From contig BDDD01000919.1 in NCBI GenBank assembly GCA_001972305.1, positions 430,768 through 494,767 on the forward strand: a stretch of DNA of 64,000 nucleotides. The letters are read 5' to 3'. Below the pieces are notes generated by a model. It saw nothing but the letters and a program-made list of their open reading frames with translations, was not told the origin of the DNA and searched no databases. This stretch comes from Cephalotus follicularis (Eukaryota; Streptophyta; Magnoliopsida; Oxalidales; Cephalotaceae). The position numbers and the translations under genes are program-made. Shown in pieces: positions 13,610-24,998 of the stretch (position 1 is the stretch's first letter; every line of letters begins with the position of its first letter).

Positions 13610-13783
13610 TGTTAACGTACAAAAACATATTATGGTAGATTAGTCTTTCTATCAATGGAATATGAATACATTTATGTAATTAAGGAATATGAATATGTTT
13701 AAGTATAGGATTTACAATTACCTTGTAATTCTACTAGTATAAATATACAAGGCCTCTTTTCAATCTTTGTTTTTCGGTTTTCA
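13610..13783 (+). repeat. 5' LTR of the old copia element
   Basis: 174 bp; a TATA-like AGTATAAATATAC lies near 13737, and the unit ends GGTTTTCA just before the primer-binding site. It matches 24999-25168 over most of its length with indels. Confidence 0.8.
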
Positions 13784-14340
13784 ATTTGGTATCAGAGCAC
13801 CGATCTCGTATTGGAAATTTTTTCGGTGATTAGTGCCGCTGCCTTTTTCCTTCGTGTTTCTTGGAGGTTACCGACGGATTACCGATGCCTAAACAACTTT
13901 TGCAACGACAAAACAAACCCAGACTTGCTCCATTTCGACCTTTTTCTCGTCAACTGCACCTGTCGCCGTCCACGATTTTTTTTGGCGAGATTTAGTCCAA
14001 ATGTGCCTGACAGTTGGACGTGTCAGCTATCGGTCATCCTTCGCCTGAAGTTTCACCGTCATAGGAGCTCCCACGCGCCGTCAACGTCAGGTTGCACTTC
14101 ATTTGTTTTTTTGTAGATCTATGCCGACTCCGGTGGAATCAGCCTACATGCGCACCACCTTTGGAATCGCCGGCCTCTGAACTACAAAACCAAGTTGCTT
14201 TCACCGCTGCACTCACCGTCGCAGCCTCCGATCTATATCTCTGTTCCAGCTCTTTTTAGCAAGCAACTTGATTGGTTTGCCTAGCCTTTTGGAACCTTTT
14301 AGATTGTTTTTTATGGTATTTTTTACCTGATTTGTCAATA

Positions 14341-14860
14341 TGTCTGACAATGCAAGCAACGGGACCACCGGGGCCACTACTAGAGTTGTGACTACTGGGG
14401 TTCTTAACTCAAATCTCCATATTAGCCCTTTCAAATTTGATGGGGCTAATTATTTAACATGGTCGAAAGCCTCTATGTTATCTATAAGGACCCATAAGCT
14501 TGCATGATACCTGACTGAGGCAACTATGCATCGTACTAATGGCGATAAAGATGTTGAAGAGAAATGGTCGTTTGAGGATTCTATGGTTATGTATTGGCTT
14601 GTTCAATCCATCGAATCATCACTTAGCAAACAATACACAGCCTTGAACACTGCTAAAGATGTCTGGGATACTATTGTTCAACAATACTCTAGAGAGAATA
14701 ATTATGTTTGAAGCTATGATATCCACAATGAGTGTTTCGGATTTAGTCAGGGGGGCCTATCTCTAGTTGAATATTACTCTAAATTAACTTATATATGACA
14801 ACAACTTGATTCTCATTGTAGCTTACAACTACAAATCCTACAGACGATGTGGCATTTCAG
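14341..14860 (+). pseudogene. Copia gag N-terminal part (old element)
   Basis: ATG at 14341 begins MSDNASNGTTGATTRVV and continues with the typical copia gag block (PFKFDGANYLTWSKA, WSFEDSMVMYWLVQSI, TAKDVWDTIVQQYS). In-frame stops occur at about 14506 and 14709, then the reading frame is cut by the nested insertion at 14860/14866. The continuation (RYMDKLRVWDFLAGLNPEYD) is found at 21123 onward. Confidence 0.8.
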
Positions 14861-14865
14861 AGGTA

Positions 14866-16029
14866 TATTGGCTTTTGCCACCCCTTTAAATGTGTCAAAT
14901 AGTGATATTTCGATGATTAACAAAATTGAAATACTTGTATGCATATTTTGATATCTTACAAAATCATCTACTCACTTGATTTTATGTCCAAAGTATTGCA
15001 AAGTTTAAAGTTGCAGATTCAGGCAAAAACAGTCGACTGCCCATGATGAACAGCCGACTGTTTAGGTTGAGTAGCCGACTGCCTGGGTTGAACAGCTGAC
15101 TGGAATTTCAAAGAATCCCATAATCTGGAATTGTACTCCATCTAGCCGACTGTATTAGGGGTCTAGCCGACTGGCAAGACAAAACAGCCGACTGCCAAGG
15201 ATCTCCAGCCGACTGTCAAGAAGTGCACATTTAGACCAGTAGCTTTTGAGAAATCCAATTTTCCAATAACAACCGACTAAAGCAGGGAAACAGCCGATTG
15301 TTTTGGCAAACAGTCGACTGTCAAGTTCATCCAGCCGACTGCCTTCACCAACGGCTATAATCATAAATGCACAACAACTTCTCCAGCCGACTGCCAAGAA
15401 AATCCAGCCGTCTGGATTTGGTCTGAAGTTTAAAAATAGATCCGTTGAAGCATCTCTATATAAGAAAAAGTGAGGTATCATTAAAAAAAAGAGATAACAA
15501 GACAATACACATTTCTTCCAAGCAACTCAAGAGCAATCCTACACCTTTCAAATCAATACCGAAGCTTTGTTCAAGTATTTTAAAGCCTATCTTAGATAGC
15601 TATTGTTTGTAAGCCTTACTTAGCAATATCTAGCCTTTGAGAGGTTATTGTAAACAACACAAAACATCTTTACAATCTTTTATTATATAAGGGGAGTGAA
15701 CCCTTAGAGAGATAATCAAGGGGAGTGAACCCTTAGTAGGATTATCATGGGAAGTGAACCCAAATTTTGTAAGGTGTTTTTCTTTGATTTTCACCCGCAA
15801 TCCAAAATCAAAGGGTGCTAGTGGATTCTAGTGAAAACTCAAGGAGCTACGTTGGGAAAGTGGACGTAGGCAAGAGATTGGCCGAACCACTATAAAATTG
15901 TGTTTGCACTCTCTCTAACTCTATATCTCTTTACGTATTTAATTGTTCTTATATTCTTGTATGCTTGTTTCCGTAAGTATATTTCCGCAAATTATATATC
16001 TTTAGAAGGTTGCCTTATAAGGTTTTTCA
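14866..16029 (+). repeat. 5' LTR of the pol-less element, with 14 phased palindromic motifs
   Basis: 1164 bp. Between 15030 and 15414 there are 14 copies of CAGYCGACTG or close variants, starting at 15030, 15051, 15072, 15093, 15143, 15163, 15185, 15206, 15270, 15291, 15311, 15332, 15384 and 15405; most intervals are 20-22 bp. A TATA box TATATAAG follows at 15457-15464, 43 bp after the last motif, so the array occupies the promoter-proximal U3. Short GGGGAGTGAACCC repeats follow at about 15691-15765 in the transcribed part. Confidence 0.88.
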
Positions 16030-16084
16030 GTTGGTATCAGAGAGGTTATTTCATAATTCTTAATTGTTAGAAATATAAAGATCC

Positions 16085-17759
16085 ATGACAACTTCTATGA
16101 ATCAAAATGTAGGAGTAGAATGTTCCTCCATCTCTAGACCCCCATTCTTTGATGGAAACAATTATAGTTTTTGAAAAACTAGAATGAGAATATTTTTACA
16201 ATCCTTAGACTATCAATTATGGCACATTATTATAAATGGTCTTAGGATGCCCACAAGAACGATAGAAGGAGTAGTCTCTCTAAAACCCGAAAATGAATTT
16301 AACGATAATGATTTTAGAATGCTTCAATTAAATTAAAAATCTAAACAAGTTTTGTTTTGTGCCGTGGGTCCAAATGAGTTTAATCGTATTTCTTCTTGCG
16401 ACACGACTAAAGAAATGTGGGACTTGTTAGAAGTTACGTATGAAGGTACTAACCAAGTAAAGGAATCGAAGTATGCTTGTACATGAATACGAATTATTTT
16501 TGATGCATGACAATGAAAGTATTAGTGATATGTTTACTCGTTTTACTATGATTATTAATTCTCTTAAAAATCTTGGAAAATCTTATTCTAACCAAGAACT
16601 TGTAAGGAAAATCTTAAGGTGCTTGCCAAAAAATTGGACTCCAAAGGTAACGGCAATTGAGGAAGCTAAGGATCTCTTAACTCTTCCACTTGAACAACTC
16701 CTAGGTTCCTTGATGACACATGAGACAACAATGAAGAATCATGAGCTTGTGGAAGTCAAAAAGAAGAAGACGATTGCCTTAAGAGCCTCGAGGGAAGAAA
16801 GTGAAAGTGATGAAGAAGGAGATATGACGCTTATAACTTCTCAATTCAAGAAGTTTCTAAAGAGTCAAAAAGGCAAAAAGGCCTTAAAAAAGAAATTCCC
16901 TCAAGAAGAAGAATCAAGAAAAAGGGAAGAGCCAACTTGTTATGAATGCAAAAAGTCGGGTCACTTCAAAAACGAATGTCCAAATCTTAAAAAGAAAGCG
17001 CAATTCAAGAAGAAGGATGAATACTCAAAAAGGAAGAAAGCAATGGTAGCCACATGGGATGATAGCGATCCCTCAAGCTCCGAAGAAGGAAGTGATGAAG
17101 AGGTTGCAAACATTGATTTCATGGAAATTGAGGATGAGGATGAAAATGAGGTAAATTTTACTTTTGATGAGTTGCAAAATGCATATGAGAACTTGTTTAA
17201 CGAATATGAAAATGTTTGCTTGAGAAACAAGTCTCTAAAGAAAAATGCTATTTCAATGTCTAAAGAAATTGAAAATCTAAAGAGTGAAATTAGCAAATAT
17301 ATAAGCGAAATTGAATCTATAAAAAATGAGAAGAGTTACTATATGAATGGGATTGACGTTTTAAATATTTCTTCAAAATTATCAATTGATTTTAAGGAAG
17401 AAAATGAGAAGCTAAAACTTGAAATTGATGCTTTGAAGAAAACTTTTACTAAGTTTTCTAATAGTAGTGACAAGTTAGATAATCTTCTAAGACTTCAAAG
17501 GTGTGTATTTGACAAAGTCGGTCTCGACTATGAAGAAATGAATAATGTCAAACACTTTAATAATTTCATTGTTAAGAAAGTAGAGCCCAAAATTTCTTGC
17601 AACTATTGTGGTAGACTAGGACATATTTTCACTTCATGCTTCCATAGAAAGAATATTGGTAAAACTAAGAAAGTTTGGGTTCCCAAAGGAACCATTTTGA
17701 CTAACCCTCAGACTCAAATTTATTTGGGTACCAAAAGTTTAAATTTCCTTACTTTGTAG
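16085..17759 (+). pseudogene. Gag of the pol-less SIRE-like element (5' part broken, rest open)
   Basis: Capsid-type gag. The likely start MTTSMNQNVGVECSS is at 16085, but stops near 16172 and 16336 and a frame change near 16473 break the first part. From 16473 an open frame of 428 residues carries the UBN2-like gag region (DMFTRFTMIINSLKNLGK; ILRCLPKNW), a basic KKK-rich segment, a CCHC knuckle CYECKKSGHFKNEC (about 16939-16980), an acidic serine-rich linker, a predicted coiled coil (about 17170-17480) and a second knuckle CNYCGRLGHIFTSC (about 17599-17640). It ends WVPKGTILTNPQ shortly before where pol should begin; instead the frame closes at 17759 and no protease follows. Whether the intact 3' part is translated is unknown. 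Confidence 0.82.
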
Positions 17760-18231
17760 GTGTGCTCGAAGGAAATGGTACTATGAAAACATCAAGCTAA
17801 ATATGATCACAGTGAGCACATGAGTAGTAAGTGTTTTGGTAGTAAATATCATGATATTTGTTTGATTATGTGTTTTTGAATGTAATTATGTGATTAGATG
17901 TATATAAAATGTTTTTTGAACTCATGTTTTGCATCCAACATTAAGTTTTAACTCAATCATCAAATATCTAAATCACTATTAGTTAATAATAGCTGATTAT
18001 GGATTTTCAGATCAAAGAGAAACTCAAAATTTGCCTATTTCGAGTTTTGCAGATTCCAGCCGACTGGTGTCCTGATCCAGTCGACTGTCACATATCCAGC
18101 CGACTGGCTCAAAACAACAGTCGACTGTTGACACACGAATCAGTTTTTTATAAATGCGATTTTCCCCCTCTCTCTAAAACTCTCTTCTCCAAACCTAAAC
18201 CTTCTCCGAAAATTCGCTCATACTAATTTTC
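17760..18231 (+). promoter_or_regulatory. Spacer replacing pol, with motif array and TATA: possible internal promoter
   Basis: Where pol should be, only about 470 bp remain. It contains four copies of the same decamer found in the LTR (18058 CAGCCGACTG, 18078 CAGTCGACTG, 18097 CAGCCGACTG, 18118 CAGTCGACTG; spacing 20, 19 and 21 bp). A TATA box TATAAAT follows at 18149-18155, then a CT-rich leader at 18163-18210 and the ATG of the extra ORF at 18232. The order motif array, TATA, leader, ORF copies the LTR promoter. Promoter activity is an inference. Confidence 0.6.
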
Positions 18232-19362
18232 ATGGCATCCAAGAAGAGGAAAAGCATGGGAACCAAGCAGAGAAGCTCAAATCCAGTAATCGATTTTGAT
18301 GACGACCTTTTTCTCTCCAAGGAAAATGAAGAGAGGTATAATTCCGTCCTTAATTCAGTAAAGCTCCATAACGAAAAATGGTTAGATAGAGAGATTTTGA
18401 TTAACAATATAGTTTCTATTAGGTCTTGGCTTGAACATTTGGGTTGGTTTGACTATTTGTGTTCATCTCACCTAATTTACCCTAGGTTAGTAAAACTTTT
18501 TTTTGTTAATCTTGAAAAAACCACTAGTTGTGTAGCAAAATCGTTTGTTCTTGGCAATGCTGTTGAAATTACCCTTGATTTTATTGCCGAAACTTTAGGT
18601 ATTCCATGCACCGGTATCACTCACTTTAATGATATTGAAAAATCCGATGCTTTGGAAATTTGCTTAGAACGGTCCGATTTCAATCCAATTATGACCGTTA
18701 CTAGCAGCCACTTGCCCATTGCTACTTGCATACTCTTATTACTTGTCACTAATACTTTGTTGCCTAGAGAGGGCTCGCATACACTACCATCTGAGCGAGA
18801 CCTAAAATTAGTGGCTTGTATAAAAAATGGAACTCTTGTTAACCTTTCGTATCTCATAGTTAACAAAAATTTATCTAGATTACATCACCTTCCCTATCTT
18901 ATGCTTATTAGTAGGGTTCTAGCTTCCCTAAACATTGGTATTGAGGATGAACACAATGTCAAACCCAAAACTAAGCAATTAATAAACAAAGCCGGGCTTA
19001 AGAGTTGCAATATCAAGTTTGAAGATGGTTTATGGGTGAAGCAACAAGCGGTAGGGAGAGCACCCATGAAGGAACCGGATGTTGGTGTTGGTAGAGATAA
19101 CGCGAAAGAAGAAGAAGAAGAAGATGATGGGGATCGATTTGAAATGAGGCCAAATGTTGAAGGAAGTAGTATTGGAGGTAGTAGACCTACCATGGAGTCA
19201 CTTCAAGCAAGGATGGATTTAGTCCAAGCCAACATTGAATACATTAGAGGAAGAGTGGATCAAATCTATGATCGCCTCGATTCGCAAGATGCACAAATGG
19301 CCCAAGCGATCCAAATGCTCCAAAATGCCTACCCTCAACACCCACCTCTCGGATCATCTTGA
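18232..19362 (+). CDS. Extra ORF of the SIRE-like element (plant transposon protein domain, envelope position)
   Basis: An uninterrupted 376-residue frame in an element whose gag is damaged. The start MASKKRKSMGTKQRSS is basic and looks like a nuclear localisation signal. Residues about 45-240 resemble the 'putative plant transposon protein' domain seen in extra ORFs of plant retroelements (NNIVSIRSWLEHLGWFDYL; IAETLGIPCTGITHFND; LARD-like leucine-rich stretch CILLLLVTNTLLP). Residues about 285-305 are an acidic EEEEEDDGD run, and 325-365 form a heptad-like coiled coil (MDLVQANIEYIRGRVDQIYD). I see no signal peptide; the one hydrophobic stretch (ATCILLLLVTNTLL) is short. The position corresponds to the env-like gene of SIRE elements, but the sequence gives no proof of an envelope function. 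The function is unknown; a role for a nucleic-acid-binding protein is equally possible. Confidence 0.75.
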   Translation: MASKKRKSMGTKQRSSNPVIDFDDDLFLSKENEERYNSVLNSVKLHNEKWLDREILINNIVSIRSWLEHLGWFDYLCSSHLIYPRLVKLFFVNLEKTTSCVAKSFVLGNAVEITLDFIAETLGIPCTGITHFNDIEKSDALEICLERSDFNPIMTVTSSHLPIATCILLLLVTNTLLPREGSHTLPSERDLKLVACIKNGTLVNLSYLIVNKNLSRLHHLPYLMLISRVLASLNIGIEDEHNVKPKTKQLINKAGLKSCNIKFEDGLWVKQQAVGRAPMKEPDVGVGRDNAKEEEEEDDGDRFEMRPNVEGSSIGGSRPTMESLQARMDLVQANIEYIRGRVDQIYDRLDSQDAQMAQAIQMLQNAYPQHPPLGSS

Positions 19363-19981
19363 GCGACATTTCATGCATATCATGTTTTTCTTGTAGTGTG
19401 TGATGAAAATGAACTTGTAGTGAACTTGTAGTTTTATTGTGAGATGATCTTGAAGTTGTGTAATGAATTTGCACTTTGATTATGTAATGAAATTTTTAGT
19501 GTGTTTACGAAATGGATGTGTTTTATAATGTGTTCTCCTAAATTTTCCATTCTACATTGTTGTCAATGATTAGTATTTCATCTCCCTAAATAATTAATCT
19601 CTTCATTGGAATTGAATTTGTGTACGCATTCGTTAAGGGGGAGCTTTGTTGCTCAAGCACTTTGTTAATGCTTAAACATATGCATTGATTAAGGGGGAGC
19701 TTCGTTAATTTTTTTTTGTTGTTTGACAAAAAGGGGGAGAGTTTATATAGTGTAGTCAAATATATGATGTTGTCTTTTATTTAATTTGACTATGCATACA
19801 AAAAGGGGTAGAATTGTTTAAGTATGCATTATCCTATATGAAATGTGTTGCTCAGTCACTTTGAGAAATATTCTAGACTTGACTTACTGGAGTTTGGTTA
19901 ATATTAGAGGACTTAAGTGATAAATTTGTCAAAATTATGCAAAATTAGTCTTGTTTTGTCAATCATCAAAAAGGGGGAGAT
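19363..19981 (+). repeat. 3' untranslated region with five polypurine-tract-like repeats
   Basis: Between the extra ORF and the 3' LTR, purine tracts of the form AAGGGGGAG recur at about 19635-19643, 19691-19699, 19729-19740, 19798-19811 (one base changed) and 19968-19980. The last is at the correct position to prime plus-strand DNA for the 3' LTR. Multiple tracts are known in SIRE-lineage elements. No ORF of note. Confidence 0.7.
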
Positions 19982-21119
19982 TGTTGGCTTTTGCCACCCC
20001 TTTAAATGTGTTAAAGAGTGATATTTCGATGATTAATAAAAATGAAATACTTGTATGCATATTTTGATATCTTACAAAATCATCTACTCACTTGATTTTA
20101 TGTCCAAAGTATTGCAAAGTTTAAAGTTACAGATTCAGGCAAAAACAACCGACTGCCCATGATGAACAACCGACTGTTTAGGTTGAGTCTCGCCTGGGTT
20201 GAAAAGCCGACTGGAATTTCAAAGAATCCCAGAATCTGGAATTGCACTCCATCCAACCGATTGTATCAGGGGTCCAGCCGACTGCCAAGACAAAACAGCC
20301 GACTGCCAAGGATCTCCAGCCGACTGTCAAGAAGTGCACATTTAGATCAGTAGCTTTTGGGAAATCCAATTTTCCCACAACAGCCGACTAAAGCAGGGAA
20401 ACAGCCGACTGCCAAGTTCATTGAGTCGACTGCCTTCACCAATGGCTATAATCATAAATGCACAACAACTTCTCCAGCCGACTGCTAAGAAAATCCAGCC
20501 AACTGGATTTGGTTTAAAAATAGATCCGTTGAAGCATCTCTATATAAGAAAAAGTGAGGTATCATTAAGAAAAAAAAAAGGGATAACAAGACAATACACA
20601 TTTCTTCCAAGCAACTCAAGAGCAATCCTACACCTTTCAAATCAATACCGAATCTTGGTTCAAGTATTTTAAAGCCTATCTTAGAGAGCTATTGTTTGTA
20701 AGCCTTACTTAGCAATATCCAACCTTTGAGAGGTTATTGTAAACAACACAAAACATCTTTACAATCTTTTATTGTATAAGGGGAGTGAACCCTTAGAGAG
20801 ATAATCAAGGGGAGTGAACCTTAGTAGGATTATCACGGGAAGTGAACCCAAATCTTGTAAGGTGTTTTTCTTTGATTTGCACCCGTAATCCAAAATCAAA
20901 GGGTGCTAGTGGATTCTAGTGGAAACTCAAGGAGCTACCTTAGGAAAGTGGGCGTAGGCAAGAGATTGGCCGAACCACTATAAAATTGTGTTTTCACTCT
21001 CTCTAACTCTATATCTCTTTACGTATTTAATTGTTATTAAATTATTGTATGCTTGTTTCCGTAAGTTTATTTTTCCGCAAATCATATATCTTTAGAATGT
21101 TGCCTTATAAGGTTTTTCA
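19982..21119 (+). repeat. 3' LTR of the pol-less element
   Basis: 1138 bp, close to the 5' LTR but with 12 instead of 14 decamer motifs (20146-20505), a 19-bp unit lost near 20402 and one motif lost near 20188. TATATAAG at 20541-20548. Ends GGTTTTTCA followed by the duplication AGGTA. Confidence 0.88.
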
Positions 21120-21124
21120 AGGTA

Positions 21125-24100
21125 CATGGATAAGCTTCGGGTATGGGACTTCCTTGCAGGACTCAATCCAGAATATGATCATGTTCGGGTTCTGGCTCTT
21201 TGTAAGGATCCATTTCCTACATTGCAACAGGCTTATAACCTTATCCATCATGAAGAGAGTCGCCGCTCTATTACGTTTCCTTTAGTTACTCTTGATCGAT
21301 ATGTTCTTGCTATTTCTCGGTCATCTGTTACTCCCAATGATCCTAAGAGTAACCTTACTAAAAAAGTTTGTGATTATGATAGGAAGTCGAGACATAGTAA
21401 GGAATTTTGTTGGAAGTTGTATGGGCGTCCTAAAGGACATGGAGGTAAATCGACTTCTGCTCGCTCACAGGTTCATATGTCTGAGGTATCAGATTGTTCT
21501 CCTATTTTTACTCTTGGCAATAGTGTAGCTTTCAATCCTAGTCAGATTCTAGCACTTCAGCGAATGTTCTCTCAGCAACAACTTGGCACTTCCTCGACTA
21601 GTTCCTCCCCTTTTGGTCCCTCTAATGGCTCCTCCAACTTTGCAAAGTCAGGTATAACTCCTAGTGCTTTTAGTGCTTCCCTGTCTTCTAGTCTTTCTTG
21701 GCTATTGGACTCTGGGGCAAACGAACACATGACTAGCTCGCCAAAGTTATTTAATTCCTATATCTTTTAATCTGGTAAGGATAAAATTAGAGTTGCCAAT
21801 GGTTCTTTATCATCCATTTCAGGAAAAGGGTCTGTCTCTTTTACGCCTACTATATCATTGAACTCTGTACTTCATGTTCCTAATATTTGTGCCAATCTTA
21901 TTTCAATCTTCCTTTTAACCTTGGAACTAAATTGTTGAATCATTTTTTTATCTTATCACCGTGTTTTTTAGGAGCTGGGAATGGGGAAATTGATTGGCTT
22001 TGGTAGATTACGTGATGAACTTTACTATCTAGATCCTCCTCTTGCTTTTGCTCATGTTACAAGGATGGATAATAGTCTCTTACACCAATGACACCAAAGA
22101 TTGGGTCATCTCTATTTTAGAGTTTTATCCATTTTATTTTCGTAACTAACAAAGGGTTGTAATGAGAAGTTCGTTTGTGATGTCTATGAACTTGCGAAAC
22201 ATACGTGCTCTCACTATCCTTCGAGTTAGTACTATTCCTTTTCAAGTTATACATTCTGACTTATGGGGTCCTTCTAGAACTGTATCTCGTGATGGATTTA
22301 AGTATTTTGTTTCTTTTATTGATAATTGCACTCGTCTTACTTGGGTCTACCTTCTCCATACTAAAAATAAGGCATTTGCTTGTTTCAAATCTTACCATGC
22401 TATGATCCATACTCAGTTTAATGCTAAAGTTCAAATCCTTCGTAGTGATAATGGTACTGAATACATAGATGGAAAATTTTGTACTTATCTAGATGAGAAT
22501 GGTATAATTCACCAAACCTCTTGTGTCCGTACCCCTGAACAAAATGGTATCCCATAAAGGAAAAATAGACACCTTTTAAAGGTCACTAGCTGAATTATAT
22601 TCTCTATGAGTGTTCCTAAATCTTATTCGGCAGATGCAGATGCAATGCAAACTGCTTCTTATTTGATTAATAGGATTCCATCTAGTGTACTTGATTTCAA
22701 AATACCTATATCACTTTTACCAGATGCTTCTCTTGTCTCATATCTCCTACCAAAGGTCTTTGGTTGTGTTTGTTTTATTCATAATTCTTCTCCTTCTTGT
22801 GACAAACTTAATCCTAGAGCTCTACGTTGTGTCTTCCTTGGCTATTTCGCATCCCAGAAGGGACACAAGTGTTACCATCCCTCTTCTCGCAAACTCTTTG
22901 TTACCATGGATGTCACCTTTTTGAAAAAGGGTAATTCTTTTAGTCATCTCTTCATGAGGAGAATCATATTGAGCATGCAGTTTTTTTCACCTATTACAAG
23001 CCATATTATTGAGGAAGAGATTCCCTCTAACTCATCTTTGATTAATGATACTACTTATGTTGAGGGGGGAATGAGAATTATAGCAAGGGGGAGAGTGAAA
23101 AAAGTGTTGCAGAAGAGGATGTAAGAGCAACCCAGACACAAGTAGGAAAGGACTTAATCACTTATTCCTGAAGAAAGGGAAAGAATCAGATAGAAAAGTG
23201 CATTCATGTGCACCCAGAGCAATTGACAACCTTGGACTAAGATCCATCTCCATCTCCATCTCCTTTGGTGTCAGGTAATGTTAATCCTTCTATGAATGAC
23301 TTAAATAAACTTATTGCTCGTAGGAAAGGAGTTAGAGCTTGTACTCAACATTCTATTTCTAACTTTGTGTCTTACAAAAGGTTGTATTCTACATATCGTG
23401 CTTTTCTTTCTTCCTGATCCTCTGTGTCTATTCCGCATGGTTGGAAAAAAACCATTACAGATCCAAAATTGAAGAATTTCAAGGTAGAGGAAATGTCAGC
23501 TTTGAAAAAGAATGATACAAGGGAGTTAGTTTCTTTACCAGCTGTAAAGAAGACAGTGGGATGCAAATGAGTATTTATTATAAAACAAAAAGCATATGGA
23601 ACTATGGAGAGATTCAAAGTTCGTTTGGTTGCAAAGGGTTTCACTCAAACATACGGAATTGATTACCAAGAAACATTTGCTCTTGTAGCAAAAAATGAAT
23701 TCTGTAATGATGCTTCTCTCTTGTGCTGTAAACCTTTGATGGAATCTACAACAGTTAGATGTAAAAAACTGCATTTCTTCATAGAGAGCTTGAGGAAGAG
23801 GCATATATGGATATTCCTCTTGGTTTTCCATCTCAGCTAACTGAAGGAAAGGTATGCAAACTGAAGAAAGCCCTGTATGGATTGAAGCAGATTCCAAGAG
23901 CCTGGTTTGGTAGATTTCGCAAGGCTATGCTAGAGTTCGGATATAAACAAAGTCAAGCCGATCACACTATGTTAAACGAGTCAGAGAAAGAATTACAATC
24001 CTTATTGTTAACGTTGATGACATAGTAGTGACAAGCAATGATGAGGCAGAAGTATCCAAGCTCAAATTTCACTTAGCCAAGGAATTTGAGATCAAAGACT

Positions 24101-24990
24101 TGGGTCCACTAAAATATTTTCTTGTGATTGAGGTGGCTAGATCAAATAATAACATTTTTTATCTCCCAAAGAAAGTATGTACTTGAACTTTGGATTGTAG
24201 ACCTGTAGATTCTTTTATTGAGGCAAACCATCACTTATGTAGTTGCAAACCTACAAATTCTTCTGATGAGGTTGATCATCGTCTTTGTGATGGAGGTGGT
24301 GATTCAGTTGATAAGGAGAGACATTAGAGACTGGTAGGAAGATTGATATATTTGTCTCATACTAGGCCTTATATTACTTATTCAGTAGGTATTGTTAATC
24401 AATTTATGCATGATCCACGAACACTTCACTTTGAAGCTTGTATTGACTTTTGAGATATTTGAAGTTTGCTCCAGGCAAAGGGATCTTGTTTTCTCGATAT
24501 GGTCATATGAAGTTAGAAGCCTATACTTATACAGATTAAGCAGGTTCTAAAGTAGATAGAAGATCCACTTCTGGATATTGTATTTTTATGGGTAGCAATC
24601 TAGTTATTTGGAGAAGCAAAAAGCAAACAGTAATATCAAGATCTAGTGCAAAAGCAGAATAAAGAGCAATGGTAAAGGGAGTTTGCGAATTGATATGGCT
24701 TAAAAGACTTTTGAATTATCTGAGAATAACGCATAAAAGCTCTATAAGACTTTTTTGTGATAATAAGAGGTGATCAACATTACACACAGTCCAATCCAAT
24801 ACAACAGAATGAAACACATTGAGATTGATAGATTTTTTATCAGAGAGAAGTTAGACCAGAATGTTATTTACACTCCCTTTGTGAAATCAAATGATCAGTA
24901 AACTGATGTATTAACGAGAGCATTGAGCTCTACAATTTTTCATCCTCTTGTTTACAAGTTAGGAATACAAGATATCTACGCATTAACTTG
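21125..24990 (+). pseudogene. Copia gag C-terminus and pol (old element), many stops and frameshifts
   Basis: Continuation of the older copia element. 21126-21770 is the gag C-terminal part, a degraded zinc knuckle region (CDYDRKSRHSKEFCWKLYGR) and the protease active site WLLDSGANEHMT. 22162-22557 is the integrase core (IHSDLWGP, FVSFIDNCTRLTWVY, LRSDNGTEY, TPEQNG) with the second D and E still visible. 22606-23120 is the integrase C-terminus. About 23420-24080 is reverse transcriptase ([30 protein letters not shown]) and 24300-24990 is RNase H, both with several stops. Not able to encode enzymes. Confidence 0.85.
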
Positions 24991-24998
24991 AGGAAGAG

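Larger units (their letters stand above)
14861..21124 (+). mobile_element. Nested SIRE-like copia element without pol, with 5-bp duplications
   Basis: A complete LTR element inserted into the gag of the older copia element. The 5' LTR is 14866-16029 and the 3' LTR 19982-21119 (TGTTGGCTTTTGCC...GGTTTTTCA; the 5' copy starts TATTGG, a one-base change). The target duplication AGGTA is perfect at 14861-14865 and 21120-21124. The primer site TGGTATCAGAG is at 16032-16042 and the purine tract AAAAAGGGGGAGA at 19968-19980. The interior holds gag with two zinc knuckles and a separate 376-residue ORF in the position where SIRE-lineage elements keep an envelope-like gene. Protease, integrase, reverse transcriptase and RNase H are all absent, so it must depend on another element's enzymes. 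Lineage is inferred from gag and layout. Confidence 0.9.

Noticed and set aside
15030..15414. CRISPR-like or satellite array
   Set aside because: A plant LTR with a 10-bp motif and degenerate spacing; no long direct repeats or unique spacers.
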